Notes: generated by a model from the letters alone, not told the origin. A stretch of DNA of 64,000 bases from Panax quinquefolius (GCA_020205615.1 CM035163.1:44588189-44652188), one strand, 5' to 3'; positions 1 to 11,036 are shown, counted from the first letter of the stretch. Program-made: numbers and translations.

Positions 1-111
1 AATAAAGTGATACCTTCTCTGAAGGTGATATGGAGAAACCACAATGTTGAAGAGGCTACGTGGGAACTCGAAGCTGATATGATGAAGAATTACCCTGAGT
101 TATTTGTTTAG
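1..111 (+). CDS. Ty3/gypsy polyprotein C-terminus, chromodomain (partial, element E)
   Basis: Frame 1 reads 36 residues from the window edge to a TAG stop at 109-111. The stretch VIWRNHNVEEATWELEADM followed by YPELF is the hallmark end of the chromodomain carried after integrase by plant chromoviruses (Tekay/Del type); it matches the related ends at 8940-9030 and 37640-37730. In this family the chromodomain is thought to guide integration into heterochromatin. The rest of the protein lies outside the window. No break is visible in this short piece. Confidence 0.85.
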   Translation, partial: NKVIPSLKVIWRNHNVEEATWELEADMMKNYPELFV

Positions 112-122
112 TCCGTGTCTTC

Positions 123-246
123 GATTCTGGGGACATAATCTTTGTAAGTAGGGGAGAATGTAACGATTTGATTATTTGAATTGTGATTCTGGGGACAAAA
201 TCCTTGTAAGGAGGGAAGGATGTAACGATCCGAAATTTTAAATTAT
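123..246 (+). repeat. 62 bp tandem duplication across the PPT/LTR junction
   Basis: Two diverged copies of a 62 bp unit run from GATTCTGGGGACA through a purine-rich tract (AGTAGGGGAGAA in copy 1, AGGAGGGAAGGA in copy 2) to TGTAACGAT. Copy 1 starts at 123 and copy 2 at 185. Each holds a possible polypurine tract followed by an LTR-like TGTAACG (at 159 and 221). The second is taken as the true LTR start because it continues into the LTR body. Confidence 0.75.
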
Positions 247-970
247 AATGTAAATATTTATTGAGTTATATAAATATTATTTGAGGTGTTTATTGTTAAA
301 TAAATATTTTATTGATGTGATGGTTGATAAATCTAAATGTATTAGAGAATTTTCTAAATTAAATTAATTCATAAATTAGAGGTTTGTATTATAACATGAG
401 GGGTTATGTTGTTGTGTTGATTTAATAATTTAGATGGTATGTTAAATTATTAAATAAAGTTATAATAAAAATTATAATTTGGTGATATTTGCTAAAAGGC
501 TATATTTAATTAAAATATAGTATGTGATTAATTTAATGGGTTAATGTTGGATATGAATAATATGTGATTATAGTTTATAAACTAAAGTGTTTATTAAAAT
601 AAATTAAAAAGGATTTAATTTAGTTTTTTGTCAAACAAGGCTTAAGTATTTTAATTCTTTAAAATTTAAATGGTTTGCCAAACAAGCCTTATGGCTTTTG
701 ATATTTCTAATTTTTGAAATTTAAATAAATAAAATAAAATAAATAATAAATATAATGTATTTATGTTATAGACGTTATTTTGATATCTGATGATGGCTAT
801 TAAGGCTATATTAGTTTGTGTTTTCTTATGTTACGCATACTAGCTATCAGAGTTTCATTCTAGTGTGCTAGGTAATAGAGAGAATTGAGAGTTGAGAGAA
901 TAATTTGAGAGAAAGCTTAGGATTTTCAACCAATTCCAGTGGGTTAGCAAGAATTACACGCTAATTGAAG

Positions 971-976
971 GTATGT
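971..976 (+). promoter_or_regulatory. possible splice donor in E LTR leader
   Basis: GAAG|GTATGT follows a GA-rich leader-like stretch (about 878-910). It occupies the same relative position as the CTAAG|GTAAGG sites in the A-family LTRs (33769, 39014). Only the short consensus supports it. Confidence 0.3.
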
Positions 977-1643
977 TCACAACCTTAGAGTTAAATATGT
1001 GTGTATATGTATTTCACGACAAGAATTTTCTCATGTTCTGTTATAGGCAATTGTTGAATTGTGGATTTATATAGTTGGTAATTGTGATTATATATGTTTA
1101 TAATGCTAGAATTTATGTCAAATAGGGTAATCGCATGTTAATTTTCGGTTAACAGTGAAAGAAAATTTTGACAGTATATATGTTCTTCATATGGCTTGAG
1201 CAATTTTCAATTATAGTGGTCAATTCTTATGTTAAACTATAAATTAAATCTTGTATATGCTAGTTTTATGTGATACGAGCATAATGTAATTTGAATGAGA
1301 TGATTTGGCCATGTTTTGAAATCACAGTGTTAATTTTTGGATGAATATCAAAAATATAGAGTTTTATACAAAAAATATGAATTTTGAGAAATTAAAATAG
1401 TTTAGTTGGTGTTAAATTGTTCCAATTAGTTGTAAATATGAGCAATCATGTTTATGATAGTTGTATATTTATTTTACGTGTGAATACCACTGTTTGATGG
1501 GTGAAATTCGTGTTAGTTGGCTTAAGAAAATGTGCCGAAGCTCTGTTTTGAAAAATTGGGTTACTGCAGAAAGTCAGTACGGTGGTACAAGAACCCTTAT
1601 CTTGTGGTAGCCATGTTGCCGCATGACCAGCGCGCGACATCCC

Positions 1644-1653
1644 TATATAAAAC
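1644..1653 (+). promoter_or_regulatory. TATA-like box in E LTR
   Basis: TATATAAAAC lies downstream of a GC-richer stretch (GCGCGCGAC) and upstream of a pyrimidine-containing leader. It is a plausible LTR core promoter element, but the LTR has other AT-rich sites. Confidence 0.35.
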
Positions 1654-2019
1654 TTCATGTCGCCATGAAAGTGCCCATTTTCGACATCAAGTCTTTTTAT
1701 TCTGCAGACTTTGGTTGTTCGTTGTAGCTTAGCTTAAGGTTATGGAATGTAAGAATCATGTAACAATAAGGTGAAATAGAGTCATGTTATATGGATTATG
1801 AATTCAAAATTTTAAAAGTGATTAGTAAACCGAGAATGCGTTATGTGATAATTTGGTTTACATAATAAGCGTTAGACAAGTATTGCGAAGTAAAAAAAAC
1901 TTAGAGTTTCTGTAATGTAAATGGTAATGATCATGTTATGGTATGTTAGCATATCTAATAAGTATTGTGGTTCTAAAATTATGTGTAGGTGATCGTGAGT
2001 TTAATTTTATAGCTTACGC

Positions 2020-2240
2020 TCAAGGCAAGTTTTCTAACTCTACATTTACATTGAGCAAGTTTCTAAACCCTATTTATTTACATTGAGAAAGCTTTCTAAC
2101 TCTACTCTTTCACTGAGTTAGTTCTATTATTACATTGTGTAACTTTATTCTTTTGATTGAGCGAGTTTTGTTATCTTATTTGTTATTGAATAAGTCAATT
2201 GTTCCTAAAATTCATTCGAGCAAACTTTAACTCTTACATC
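2020..2240 (+). repeat. degenerate ~40 bp tandem repeats in E LTR
   Basis: About five diverged units share the core ATTGAGCAAGTTTCTAAC with spacing near 40 bases (around 2020, 2050, 2090, 2155 and 2215). Divergence between units is high. Confidence 0.55.
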
Positions 2241-2845
2241 GATTTGAAATTCTTATTTGATTGATTCATTCTAACTTGTTTATAGTTAAGCAAGTTTCTT
2301 AAGTTTTATTCTTGTATAATGAATGTAGTTTTGAATTCTCGTCCTTATTATTGAACTGTTTTAATTCTTTGCATGAGTTAATACCTTGTTGGACAAGTTC
2401 TAGTTTTCAGCTTGCTATCAGTTAATGTACGTTCAATAATTTCATTTCTAATATTAAAAAAACTCTAACCTTAGCTTATTGATTGTTCAAAGCAAAGGTT
2501 TACCATTTTACTCATTTTGTTGAATACTTATGCTCTATAGTTATTTCTAGCATAAGTTTAATATGTATAATTAGTTCATTTATGTTTCTCAATCGTTCTA
2601 TGTTGTATTAAAACATCTGTTGTGATTATCAAACACTATTAATTCAACTAGTCCTCTAGTTGATGTTCGTTAAACTTCAAATTACCCTTGAAAGCTTATC
2701 GAAACCAAACTTTCTTTGGGGCGGACTTTTACTCTAAATACTGAGATGAACAACCCTATTATTATTAGGGGATAAATTACGCGTAGCGTTAAATGTTTGT
2801 GTATAATACATTGTCTGAAGGGCTGATCCCCCTAAGTACGAGGAG
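2224..2845 (+). repeat. 622 bp direct repeat, copy 1
   Basis: Runs from ACTTTAACTCTTACATCG to CCTAAGTACGAGGAG. It matches 3879-4500 at the same length with roughly a dozen substitutions seen by eye and no indel noticed. The two copies flank the antisense-ORF segment 2846-3878. Confidence 0.9.
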
Positions 2846-3878
2846 CCACAACATCAACACTTTCTTCAGTTTCAGCTCTGAATGGTTGATTAGTCTGAGA
2901 AGCTGTTGCAGCATCTTCTTCGAAAGTGGTGTTCAGTCTGGTCTCTACAATCAGTAAAGACTATGCGATCGAGGAGACAGATGGCTTCTTTGACTTGTGA
3001 CTAGGTGAACTATGTTTTCTCTTCTTAAGAAGCTGAGAGATGGTAGCTCTGTCTTCATCTTCATCAGGCTATTATTTTTTCCTTTTCAAGTTCCTTAGAG
3101 TTTTAGTGCCAGAACACTCTTGAGGTAGATCAGTAGTTGAACCTTGAGGCTCCTCTTCCATTTGAGCCTTCATTTTTCTTTTACCCTTGCTTTTTCTGAT
3201 TAAAGCAATGGGTTTTTCCTTGTTGATTTCTTCTTCTTCAGTCTCCTTTACAACTGACATGTTTCCTGGAATCCCAAACTCCTTTGCATCACCAGTTCTT
3301 CCACTGGACTCAGACATCATCCTTACATTTTCTACTAGATTTCTTTTCCAGTTCTCAAACAGCTGCTGGGTTATTCTTCTGTTTGGATTGATGGATTCTT
3401 CTTCATCATCCCCAATCTTATCTCCCAATGCTAACTGTAGGATGATACTTATAAATCTCCCGTAAAGCATCTTTCCAGAGCTCTTTGACTTCTTTGAACT
3501 GAGCATCCATTTCCCAATCCAGTCGAGTAGTAGGGCTCCATAGTTGAGTTGAATCCCACAACTGATTACTGTCATGAGCTTAAGCTGCACTTCGTTCACA
3601 TAGTCATGTCAAGAGCTCTTGCAGCATATACATTTCCCAATAATGTCAGCCAAAAATTCATACCTTTGGGGGAACTCTTTCTTTTTGTACCCTCTGACAG
3701 TCGGAAACTTTTTGTGATGCATCTTCTTTAATCCTTCATGAAAATCAATGCCGTGTATAAATGAAAATCCATTCGATTTGAAACTTAGGGCTAGGTTTGT
3801 ATCCTCAGCTTTTAGTTTAATTTCCACGTTCTTGACCCTTGTGGTGATGACATCGTTCTTAAACAAGTTTGACTCTTA
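2846..3878. other. foreign 1.03 kb segment between the direct repeats
   Basis: This segment interrupts the LTR between the two 622 bp repeat copies and does not resemble LTR sequence on either side. It carries a long minus-strand reading frame (3072-3866). No terminal inverted repeats or poly-A were seen, so the insertion route is not obvious. Confidence 0.7.
3072..3866 (-). pseudogene. retrotransposon-associated hypothetical protein fragment
   Basis: The minus strand reads about 264 codons in one frame from 3866 to 3072, broken by a single TGA at 3609-3611; the same frame continues directly beyond it (HDYVNEVQLK). The N-terminal half is a mixed globular sequence (SFIHGIDFHEGLKKM, EFLADIIG). 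The middle has LNYGALLLDWIGKWM, KKSKSSGKML and GRFISIILQLAL. The C-terminal third is charged and low in complexity, with KSKGKRKMK, which could be a nuclear signal. The layout recalls the unnamed or env-like accessory proteins predicted near plant LTR elements, but I do not recognise a named domain. Confidence 0.5.
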
Positions 3879-4500
3879 ACTTTAACTCTTACATCGATTT
3901 GAAATTCTTATTTGATTGATTCATTCTAACTTGTTCATAGTTAAGCAAGTTTCTTAAGTTTTATTCTTGTATAATGAATGTAGTTTTGAATTCTCGTCCT
4001 TATTATTTAACTGTTTTAATTCTTTGCATGAGTGAATACCTTGTTGGACAAGTTCTAGTTTTCAGCTTGCTATCAGTTAATGTACATTCAATAATTTCAT
4101 TTCTAATATTAAAAAAACTCTAACCTTAGCTTATTGATTGTTCAAAGCAAAGGTTTACCATTTTACTCATTTTGTTGAATACTTATGCTCTATAGTTATT
4201 TCTAGCATGAGTTTAATATGTATAATCAGTTCATTTATGTTTCTCAATCGTTCTATGTTGTATTAAAACATCTGTTGTGATTATCAAACACTATTAATTC
4301 AACTAGTCCTCTAGTTGATGTTCGTTAAACTTCAAATTACCCTTGAAATCTTATCGAAACCAAACTTTCTTTGGGGCGGACTTTTACTCTAAATACTGAG
4401 ATGAACAACCCTATTATTATTAGGGGATAAATTACGCGTAGCATTAAATGTTTGTGAATAATACATTGTACGAAGGGCTGATCCCCCTAAGTACGAGAAG
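3879..4500 (+). repeat. 622 bp direct repeat, copy 2
   Basis: Second copy of 2224-2845, same orientation. It continues on the right into normal LTR sequence (CTTATAGTCTTATGACGG), so this copy appears to hold the native right junction and copy 1 the native left junction. Confidence 0.9.
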
Positions 4501-5084
4501 TCCTTATAGTCTTATGACGGTTAAAGTTGGAGTTGAAAGATTACTCGCAACTGTGGACATGGTTCATGGTCTTATGACCCTCAGTTAGATGTATTCCATA
4601 TTTTGGATTCCAGTTTTTGATTATCATCGTTAGAGTACTATTCAGTTTTGATGAGCCTTTTGTTGGCAGTTATTATTGTTATTCTCCTGTTGATTCATTA
4701 TTTTATCCAGTGAGCAATTACTTTGCTCACTCTTGCATATTTATAAATTCATTGCAGCTAAAGTGGAGAAGGTAGATGAACCTTCAACTAGCAAAGGAAA
4801 GGGAAAATTTTACAAGTGATGCTGATATGTACTTTTATTTATTATGATGATCTTAGACTTTATTTTAATGATGTTATATAATAATTTAATTCCGCATTTG
4901 AATGATGTTTAAAGGTTAGATAACTTGGGATGTTTTGAGATAATTTTGTAACCCTATTTAAAGGGAGGATTTTATTGTTTAAATATTATCTTATTTGGGT
5001 AGATAGTATGAATGTTTGAATAGTGAACACCAAATCTTGTGGGAATGAAGTACCTAGATTTGGGGGTGTCACAGAGAATGACGT

Positions 5085-5640
5085 GAATGTTTCTAAGAGG
5101 TTTGAAACCCAAGATACGTCAATATCTTATCTCTCATAAATTGTGTTTGTATTCAGATGTTGTTAATAAGGCTCAATTATTGAAGCGCGATAATGAGTCA
5201 GCCCAACCAAAAAGAGAGCAAATTGACAAAATGATAATACAAATGATAGAATCATCAAGTGGTGACAATAAGCGTGGAGGGAATCAACATGCGTAAATGG
5301 TAACCACTTGATTGGTAATCATGGCCAAAATAATAAGAATGGACATTTCAAGAAGAGAAGATTCAACAATGATGGAAAGACGTCAGCACCATCACCCGTT
5401 GTTAAGGAAGGAGAACGACCACCTATCATATGCTTCAAATGCGGAGGGGAGGGACACATCAGTCCAAACTACGCAATGCCGTCCAAAGCGTGCTACAATT
5501 GTGGAAGAGAAGGTCACCTAGCCCGATTTTATCGTTCACCGAAGACAAGTCCAGCTGGGAAGGAGTCACCAAAGGCAATCCCAGAAAAGTCAAAGCCGGT
5601 AGAGCAAGGGAGAGCATTTGTCGTAACCTCCCAAGGAACC
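5085..5640 (+). pseudogene. gag C-terminal part with two zinc knuckles (element D)
   Basis: Begins at FLRGLKPKIRQYL, the end of the retrotransposon gag domain, and continues through a basic, Asn/Gly-rich linker. Two zinc knuckles of the nucleocapsid type follow: CFKCGGEGHISPNY at about 5431 and CYNCGREGHLARFY at about 5491. Both keep C-x2-C-x4-H but have Tyr in place of the last Cys, so zinc binding is probably impaired. A frameshift near 5292 (GCGTAAATG, versus GCCAGAAATG in element A) separates the linker from the preceding frame. Gag would coat the element RNA in virus-like particles. Confidence 0.8.
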
Positions 5641-5654
5641 CGAACGAGGTCATC

Positions 5655-5960
5655 ATGGGTAAGCTTATCATAAACTCTAACGAAGTCTATACCTTATTTG
5701 ATACCGGTTCTACCCATTCTTTTATTTCTCCTACTTGCGCTCAACGTTTAAATTTGACTCCGAAGAAATTAGACTTTGACTTATCTGTTGAAACTCCATT
5801 GGGAGAAACCTTCATTACATCCTTTGCTTATAAGTCTTGTTTGGTTCAAATCGGTACCTTCACATTACACTCGTCGATCTTATTTCATTGAAAATACTTG
5901 CATTTGACGTAATTCTAGGATTGATTGGTTAACTACTCATCATGCAAAAATTGATTATTT
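5655..5960 (+). pseudogene. retropepsin-like protease (element D)
   Basis: Reads KLIINSNEVYTLFDTGSTHSFIS, with the DTGS catalytic motif at 5700-5711, then the hydrophobic flap-like stretch FDLSVETPLGE. The frame ends at TGA 5889-5891, where element A continues with SLKILAFDVILGIDWL; a frameshift or point lesion lies here. The protein would cleave the polyprotein into mature parts. Confidence 0.8.
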
Positions 5961-6001
5961 TCGTAAGGTTGTTAGCTTTCATATTCCTAACTTGACCTAT
6001 T

Positions 6002-7530
6002 ATGCTAATTCAAGCAACCAAACCATTAAAATCAATCATCATCATCTCAAGCCATAAAGCTATTCGCTTATTGAAAAACGGATGTCAAGCTTTCTTAGCT
6101 CATGTTACAGATTTAAACAAAAATACGTCAATTTTGAATGATATTTCTATTATTAATGAATTTCCTGACGTATTCCCTGAAGAACTTCATGGCCTACCCC
6201 CAGAGCGAGAAATTAAATTTTGTATCGACCTTGAACTTGGTACAAAACCCCTTTGCAAAGCCCCATATCAAATGGCTCCTATTGAACTTCAGGAGTTAAA
6301 GATCCAATTGCAGGAATTGTTAGACATTGGTTTCATTTGTCCTAGTACGTCTCCTTGGGGTGCTCCTGTTCTATTCGTGAAGAAGAAAGATGGAAGTATG
6401 CGACTTTGTATTGATTATCGGGAGTTGAATCATGTCACCATCAAAAATAGGTACCCGTTACCTCGTATTGATGATCTATTTGACCAGTTTCAAGGCGCCA
6501 AATTCTTTTCAAAGATTGATCTTCGTTCTGGATATCATCAGTTGAAGATTAAAGCTGATGATATTCCAAAAACTGCTTTCAGAACTCAGTACAAACATTA
6601 TGAATTCCTAGTTATGTCTTTTGGATTGACTAATGCTCCTGCTGCCTTCATGGACATGATGAACCGAGTATTCAAGGAATATTTAGATCACTTTGTGGTT
6701 GTCTTTATTGATGACATCCTCATATACTCCAAAAGTCATGAAGACCATGAGCAACACTTGAGGCTGATACTTCAAAAGCTTCACAAAAACAAGCTTTATG
6801 CCAAGTTAAAGAAATGAGAGTTCTGGCTTAAGAAAGTTGCATTCCTTGGGCACGTGATATCAAATCATGGAATATCTGTTGACCCAGCAAAGTTTGAAGC
6901 AATTCAAAGCTGGGAGCAACCAAAATCAGTGACCGAAGTACGTAGCTTTCTTGGCTTAGCTAGTTTTTATCGGAGATTCGTGGAAGGATTTTCTCGAATC
7001 GCTACTCCATTAACTCAGCTGACTCGAAAAGATACAAAGTTCGATTGGAGAAAGGAATGTGAGAAAAGTTTTCAAGAACTCAAGAAAAGACTCATTTTAG
7101 CACCTGTTCTGACAATACCATCTGGCTCGGAGGGATTTATCATCTACAGTGATGCTTCAGGCAAAGGGTTAAGATGTGTTCTCATGCAACATGGGAAAGT
7201 CATAGCCTATGCCTTGCGACAACTCAAAGAATATGAGAGGAATTATCCTACTCATGATCTAGAGTCAAGCAATCAAATCAAGCGCTTAAGATTTGGAGGC
7301 ATTACTCCGTATGGAGAGAAGGTGGAAATCTATATGGATCATAAAAGCCTCAAATATTTCTTCACTCAAAAGGAACTCAACATGCGGCAACGACGATGGC
7401 TTGAGTTGTTGAAAGATTATGATCATACCATCCAATACCATCCTGGAAAAGCGAACGTAGTAGCTAACACATTGAGTAGAAGATCATATACGGGCACGAG
7501 TGCAATATTGTCAACGCAAAGGCCCATTGT
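6002..7530 (+). pseudogene. reverse transcriptase and RNase H (element D)
   Basis: The RT domain runs from about 6150 ([11 protein letters not shown]) through [28 protein letters not shown] to the catalytic [11 protein letters not shown] (FIDD at 6704-6715). A TGA at about 6815-6817 replaces TGC of element A (KLKKC-EFWL). The connection domain follows ([23 protein letters not shown]), then RNase H ([11 protein letters not shown] at about 7140, [29 protein letters not shown]). RNase H shows NTLSRR where element A has the usual DALSRR, so a metal-binding Asp is lost. Confidence 0.85.
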
Positions 7531-8520
7531 GTATGACTTGGGAAGGATGGAAATAGAGTTAAATACTCCAGGGACCCATGTGATGATGGAAAATTTACTA
7601 GTGGAACCGACTTTAATCGATAAAGTTAAAGCTGCTCAAGCTACAGATCTGGAGCTGATGCGTATGAGGAAGAAAGTGCAAGAAGGTACTATTCCGGAAG
7701 CAAGAATCGATGAAGAAGGAATACTTCGAGTGAACTCCAAACTTTGTGTTCCTAACAATTCTGACTTGAAGTATAAAATCATGATGGAGGCGCACAACAC
7801 ACCGTTTATAATCCATCCTGGGTGTACCAAAATGAATCGTGATCTTCGATATATATTTTGGTGGAGCAATATGAATAGAGAGATAGCGGGGTTTATCTCA
7901 AAGTGTCTAACTTGTCAACGAGTCAAGGCAGAGCATCAAGTGCCAAAAGGTCCATTGCAACCATTTGAAATTCCAGAATGGAAGTGGGAGCACATTACCA
8001 TGGATTTCGTTACTGGTCTTCCCAAGGTTTCTCAAGGCGTAGATGCGATTTGGGTCATTGTTGATAGATTGATCAAGTCTGCTCATTTCTTACCGATACG
8101 AGAAACTTATACACTTGAAAGTCTTGCTAGTATGTACATAAACGAGATTGTAAGATTACTTGGTATGCCAGTATCCATAGTTTCTGATTGAGACCCAAGA
8201 TTCACTTCAAGATTTTGGTTTAGTTTGCAAAAAGCTATGCGCACGGATTTACGATTTAGTTCGGCATATCATCCTCAAACGGATGGGTAGTCGGAAAGGA
8301 CTATTCAAACTCTTGAAGATTTATTAAGACTCTGTGTCCTTGACTTCAAGGGAAGTTGGGACAAGTTCTTACCATTGGTGGAGTTTTCCTACAATAATAG
8401 GTATTAAGAAAGTATTGGCATGGCTCCATTTGAGGCGTTGTATGGAAGAAAGTGTCGTTCTCTAATATGATGGGATGAGGTGGGTGAAGCAACGTTGTTG
8501 GGACCGAATTTGGTATGTAT
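7531..8520 (+). pseudogene. integrase (element D)
   Basis: Starts with linker [13 protein letters not shown]. The zinc-binding N-terminal part ends with [11 protein letters not shown] and [12 protein letters not shown]. The DDE core shows [13 protein letters not shown] (first Asp, about 8003) and MPVSIVSD (second Asp) directly before a TGA at 8189-8191, where element A has CGA: a C-to-T change. Further stops follow: TAG in GATGGGTAGTCGG (about 8287) and TAA near 8404. The third acidic residue is in the SERTIQTL block after the TAG. Confidence 0.85.
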
Positions 8521-9079
8521 GACTACGAAAAAGATTTAAACGATCCGATAACATATAAAAACCTCACAAGATTGACAAAAGAGTTATGCTGATCTTCATC
8601 GAAAGGACGTGGAATTCGATATTGGAGATCATGTGTTGTTACGTGTTGCTCCATGGAAATGAGTTACGAGATTTGGAAAGAGAGGAAAGCTCAATCCTCG
8701 ATTCATTGGCCCATTTTTAATCCTCGAACGAGTAGGAACTGTGGCCTATAGACTCGCTTTACCGCCAAATATGTCTCATGTTCATAATGTTTTTCACATA
8801 TCTATGTTACGTAAATATGTGAAAGACCCGAACTACATTATTGAGTTAGAACTGGACGAAATAGCGGAAGATTTAACGTATGAAGAGGTTCCTATTAAAA
8901 TCTTGGATAAGAAGGATCATATTATACGCTCCAAGGTTATACCTCAAGTCAAAGTTTTGTGGAGAAACCAAGATGTGGAGGAAATGACCTGGGAGTTAGA
9001 ATCTGAGATGAAGTCAAGATATCCTCGCCTATTTGATATACCAGGTACGTACCCTAATTTCGAGGATGAAATTTCATAA
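8521..9079 (+). pseudogene. integrase C-terminal region and chromodomain (element D)
   Basis: The region from VNVFHISMLRKYVKDP to KVLWRNQDVEEMTWELESEMKSRYP is open from 8741 to the natural stop at 9077-9079. Upstream, an in-frame TAA (8534-8540 region) and a TGA in CCATGGAAATGAG (about 8659) break it. It keeps 18 bases (around 8710-8728) that are deleted in element A. The final FEDEIS is followed at once by the polypurine tract AAGAAGGGGAGG. Confidence 0.85.
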
Positions 9080-9090
9080 GAAGGGGAGGT

Positions 9091-9286
9091 TGTAAGACCC
9101 CAACTTTTATGAATAAAGAATATTTTCTCGAAATATATTTTTGAATATTATTGTGTGGATTTGATATAATGTTATAGTTGTGGGTAATATTTACAAATTT
9201 TGCAAAGTTAGAAAGTGGTTATATAATATTCGATTGGTCGGGGAATATTCTTTTTAACAGGGAATATTCATATGAAGGCACAATCA
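9091..9286 (+). mobile_element. start of 3' LTR of element D, cut by gap
   Basis: Begins TGTAAGACCCCAACTTTTATG directly after the polypurine tract, as do the LTRs at 26388 and 37781. Only 196 bases remain before the N run. Confidence 0.9.
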
Positions 9287-9386
9287 NNNNNNNNNNNNNN
9301 NNNNNNNNNNNNNNNNNNNNNNNNNNNNNNNNNNNNNNNNNNNNNNNNNNNNNNNNNNNNNNNNNNNNNNNNNNNNNNNNNNNNNN
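9287..9386. other. assembly gap of 100 N
   Basis: A round run of 100 N. The sequence on the two sides belongs to different elements in opposite orientations, so the true distance and order cannot be read here. Confidence 0.99.
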
Positions 9387-9421
9387 TTTTAATTATGCAA
9401 TTATGGTTTTCTATTTCGACT

Positions 9422-9769
9422 TTAAACTTGAATTTTCATTTTAATTTCTTCAATTACAACTTGATCTTGTACTTGATTATCTTCATTGATTACAACAAGT
9501 GTTGAATTTTCAATGTCAAGATTTTTAATTGAGATAATAAGTGAGGAATTTTCTATTTCAAGGTTCTTATTAATTTTCTTAAGTTGTTCTAATTCTTCTT
9601 TATTTTCTAAGTTTATTTCATTTAAACTTTCATTAGAGATAATTAAATTACCATTTTCAATTTCAAGACTTGTATTTATTTTTCTTAATCTTTCTAATTC
9701 TTCTTTTAACGAGTTCATTACTTCCGTATATATAACTATAAGATTCTTGTAATTAATAGAAATCTTCAT
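9422..9769 (-). CDS. coiled-coil C-terminal extension of copia gag (element F)
   Basis: 115 residues with a repeated heptad-like pattern: LKEELERLRKINTSLEIENGNLIIS, then NKEELEQLKKINKNLEIENSSLIIS. These are two internal repeats of about 31 residues with the consensus LEIEN(G/S)xLIIS. Such coiled coils occur downstream of the zinc knuckle in long copia gag proteins and would promote particle assembly. It lies just past the zinc-knuckle region and may be the same protein, separated by the stop at 9813. The Met start is arbitrary. Confidence 0.6.
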   Translation of the reverse strand: MKISINYKNLIVIYTEVMNSLKEELERLRKINTSLEIENGNLIISNESLNEINLENKEELEQLKKINKNLEIENSSLIISIKNLDIENSTLVVINEDNQVQDQVVIEEIKMKIQV

Positions 9770-9812
9770 TTATATTTTCTAGTGTGTATGAAGAAAATGA
9801 AGTGTTAGACAG

Positions 9813-10946
9813 TTAGTGTTTAGAATTTACCTCAGATCTTGGTGATGACTCATTATCTGCTATTAAGCAGAGATTTGCAATTTCTTCGATTTGCTCAGCA
9901 GTTTCTTCCTCGTCACTTAGATCCCATCCTTCTTCAGCTACAAGAACTTTGTTGTTGACTAGTTTTGGACAATCCTTCTTGAAGTGTCTAGGCTGCTTAC
10001 ATTCGAAACATGTGTTTGAATTTTTATTTGGATTGGTACTTCTGAAGTTGTTGTTATTTGCTTTGAAATTTCCTCCTTGCGTCTTTGGTTTGAAAAATTA
10101 TTTGCCTTTGAAGTTGTTGAAGTTGTTGTTTGTTTTCATGAAGCCTTTGCCATATTTTCTTGCTTTGCTTTGAATTACTCTTGAGGTTATGCGGACGGTG
10201 AAAGCAACTTCATTGTTGTCTAGACTGAGAAGTTCTTCATTTAATTCTTCATCATCACTTTCTTGATCTACCAAAAGAGCTTTGAAGGTGATTCCTTTCT
10301 TTTTGAGATTTGTATCTGATCCAGCCTTTTCGACGAACATATCAACTTCGTGGGCACGAAGAATCCCAATGAGATTATCCATAGGATATGTAGTTAGATC
10401 TTACATTTCTTTTATTGCAATGACTTTCATTTTCCAGATGGACGGAAGGGCTTTGAGAATTCTTCTATTTTTCTCATTTGTAGTGTATGCATTTCCCAAT
10501 TTCTCTAGTTCATCAATGATTCTGGAAAACCGAGTTTCCATATCAATGATCTTTTCTCCTTCTTCAAGCTTGAAACTTTCATACTCTTAAATTAGAGCAT
10601 CTTTTCTGGTTTCTGTGATGTGATTGGTGCCTTCATAGGTTATAATCAATTTTTCCCAAATTTCTTTTGCATTTTTACAGTTACTAACTCTTTTGTATTC
10701 TTTTTTTATCAAAGCGCTGGTTAGCACTTGTTTCGCTCGGGATGCAATATTCATGATATCTTATTCTTCACTAGTGGATTCATATATGTCTTTCTCGACA
10801 GTCTTTTCTCCTTGAATTTTGGTTGGAATTTGTACACCTCGTTTGTTGGCACACCAAATTTTGATTCCTTGGGATTTGGCATAGATTTTGAATCTGTTTT
10901 TCTAGGTGGCAAAATTGGTACCATCAAATAGTGGAGGTCTAGACAT
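9813..10946 (-). pseudogene. copia gag polyprotein (element F)
   Basis: Starts MSRPPLFDGTNFAT at 10946. It continues with the UBN2-type gag domain of copia elements: NAKEIWEKLIITYEG, then ETRFSRIIDELEKLGNAYTTNE and RILKALPSIWKMKVIAI. The C-terminal zinc knuckle CFECKQPRHFKKDC (C-x2-C-x4-H-x4-C, all ligands present) is near 9995, followed by an acidic tail DLSDEEETAEQIEEI. At least five in-frame stops interrupt it (for example after NFAT, in STSEE-DI, before EYESF, before DLTTY and before FFKPK). Gag would bind the element RNA. Confidence 0.8.
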
Positions 10947-11036
10947 AGACAGTCATTCCCCGCAACCGGTAGCATTGTAGGCCATGGATATACTCTTAGG
11001 TATGCTTGTATATACTTAAAAATAAGTTAAAGAGCA

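Larger units (their letters stand above)
221..5072 (+). mobile_element. 3' LTR of chromovirus element E
   Basis: The LTR starts TGTAACGATCC right after a purine tract and ends TTTGGGGGTGTCACA at 5072. The next base resumes the gag sequence of element D, so E inserted into D. The end motif parallels the ends of the A-family LTRs (GGGGGCGTCACA at 36379-36390). At about 4.85 kb it is long because it contains an internal 622 bp duplication plus a 1.03 kb segment. The 5' flank and other LTR are outside the window, so the target duplication cannot be checked. Confidence 0.75.
5073..9286 (+). mobile_element. decayed chromovirus element D, partial
   Basis: Gag-protease-RT-RNaseH-integrase-chromodomain order on the plus strand, ending in the first 196 bases of a 3' LTR before the N gap. 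It starts in mid-gag because element E inserted there. It is closely similar along its length to element A (29650-37780), which lets its lesions be read by comparison. It has at least six stops or frameshifts and is not functional. Confidence 0.9.

Noticed and set aside
7613..7869. minus-strand ORFs opposite integrase of element D
   Set aside because: They mirror the conserved integrase coding strand and have no domain of their own.
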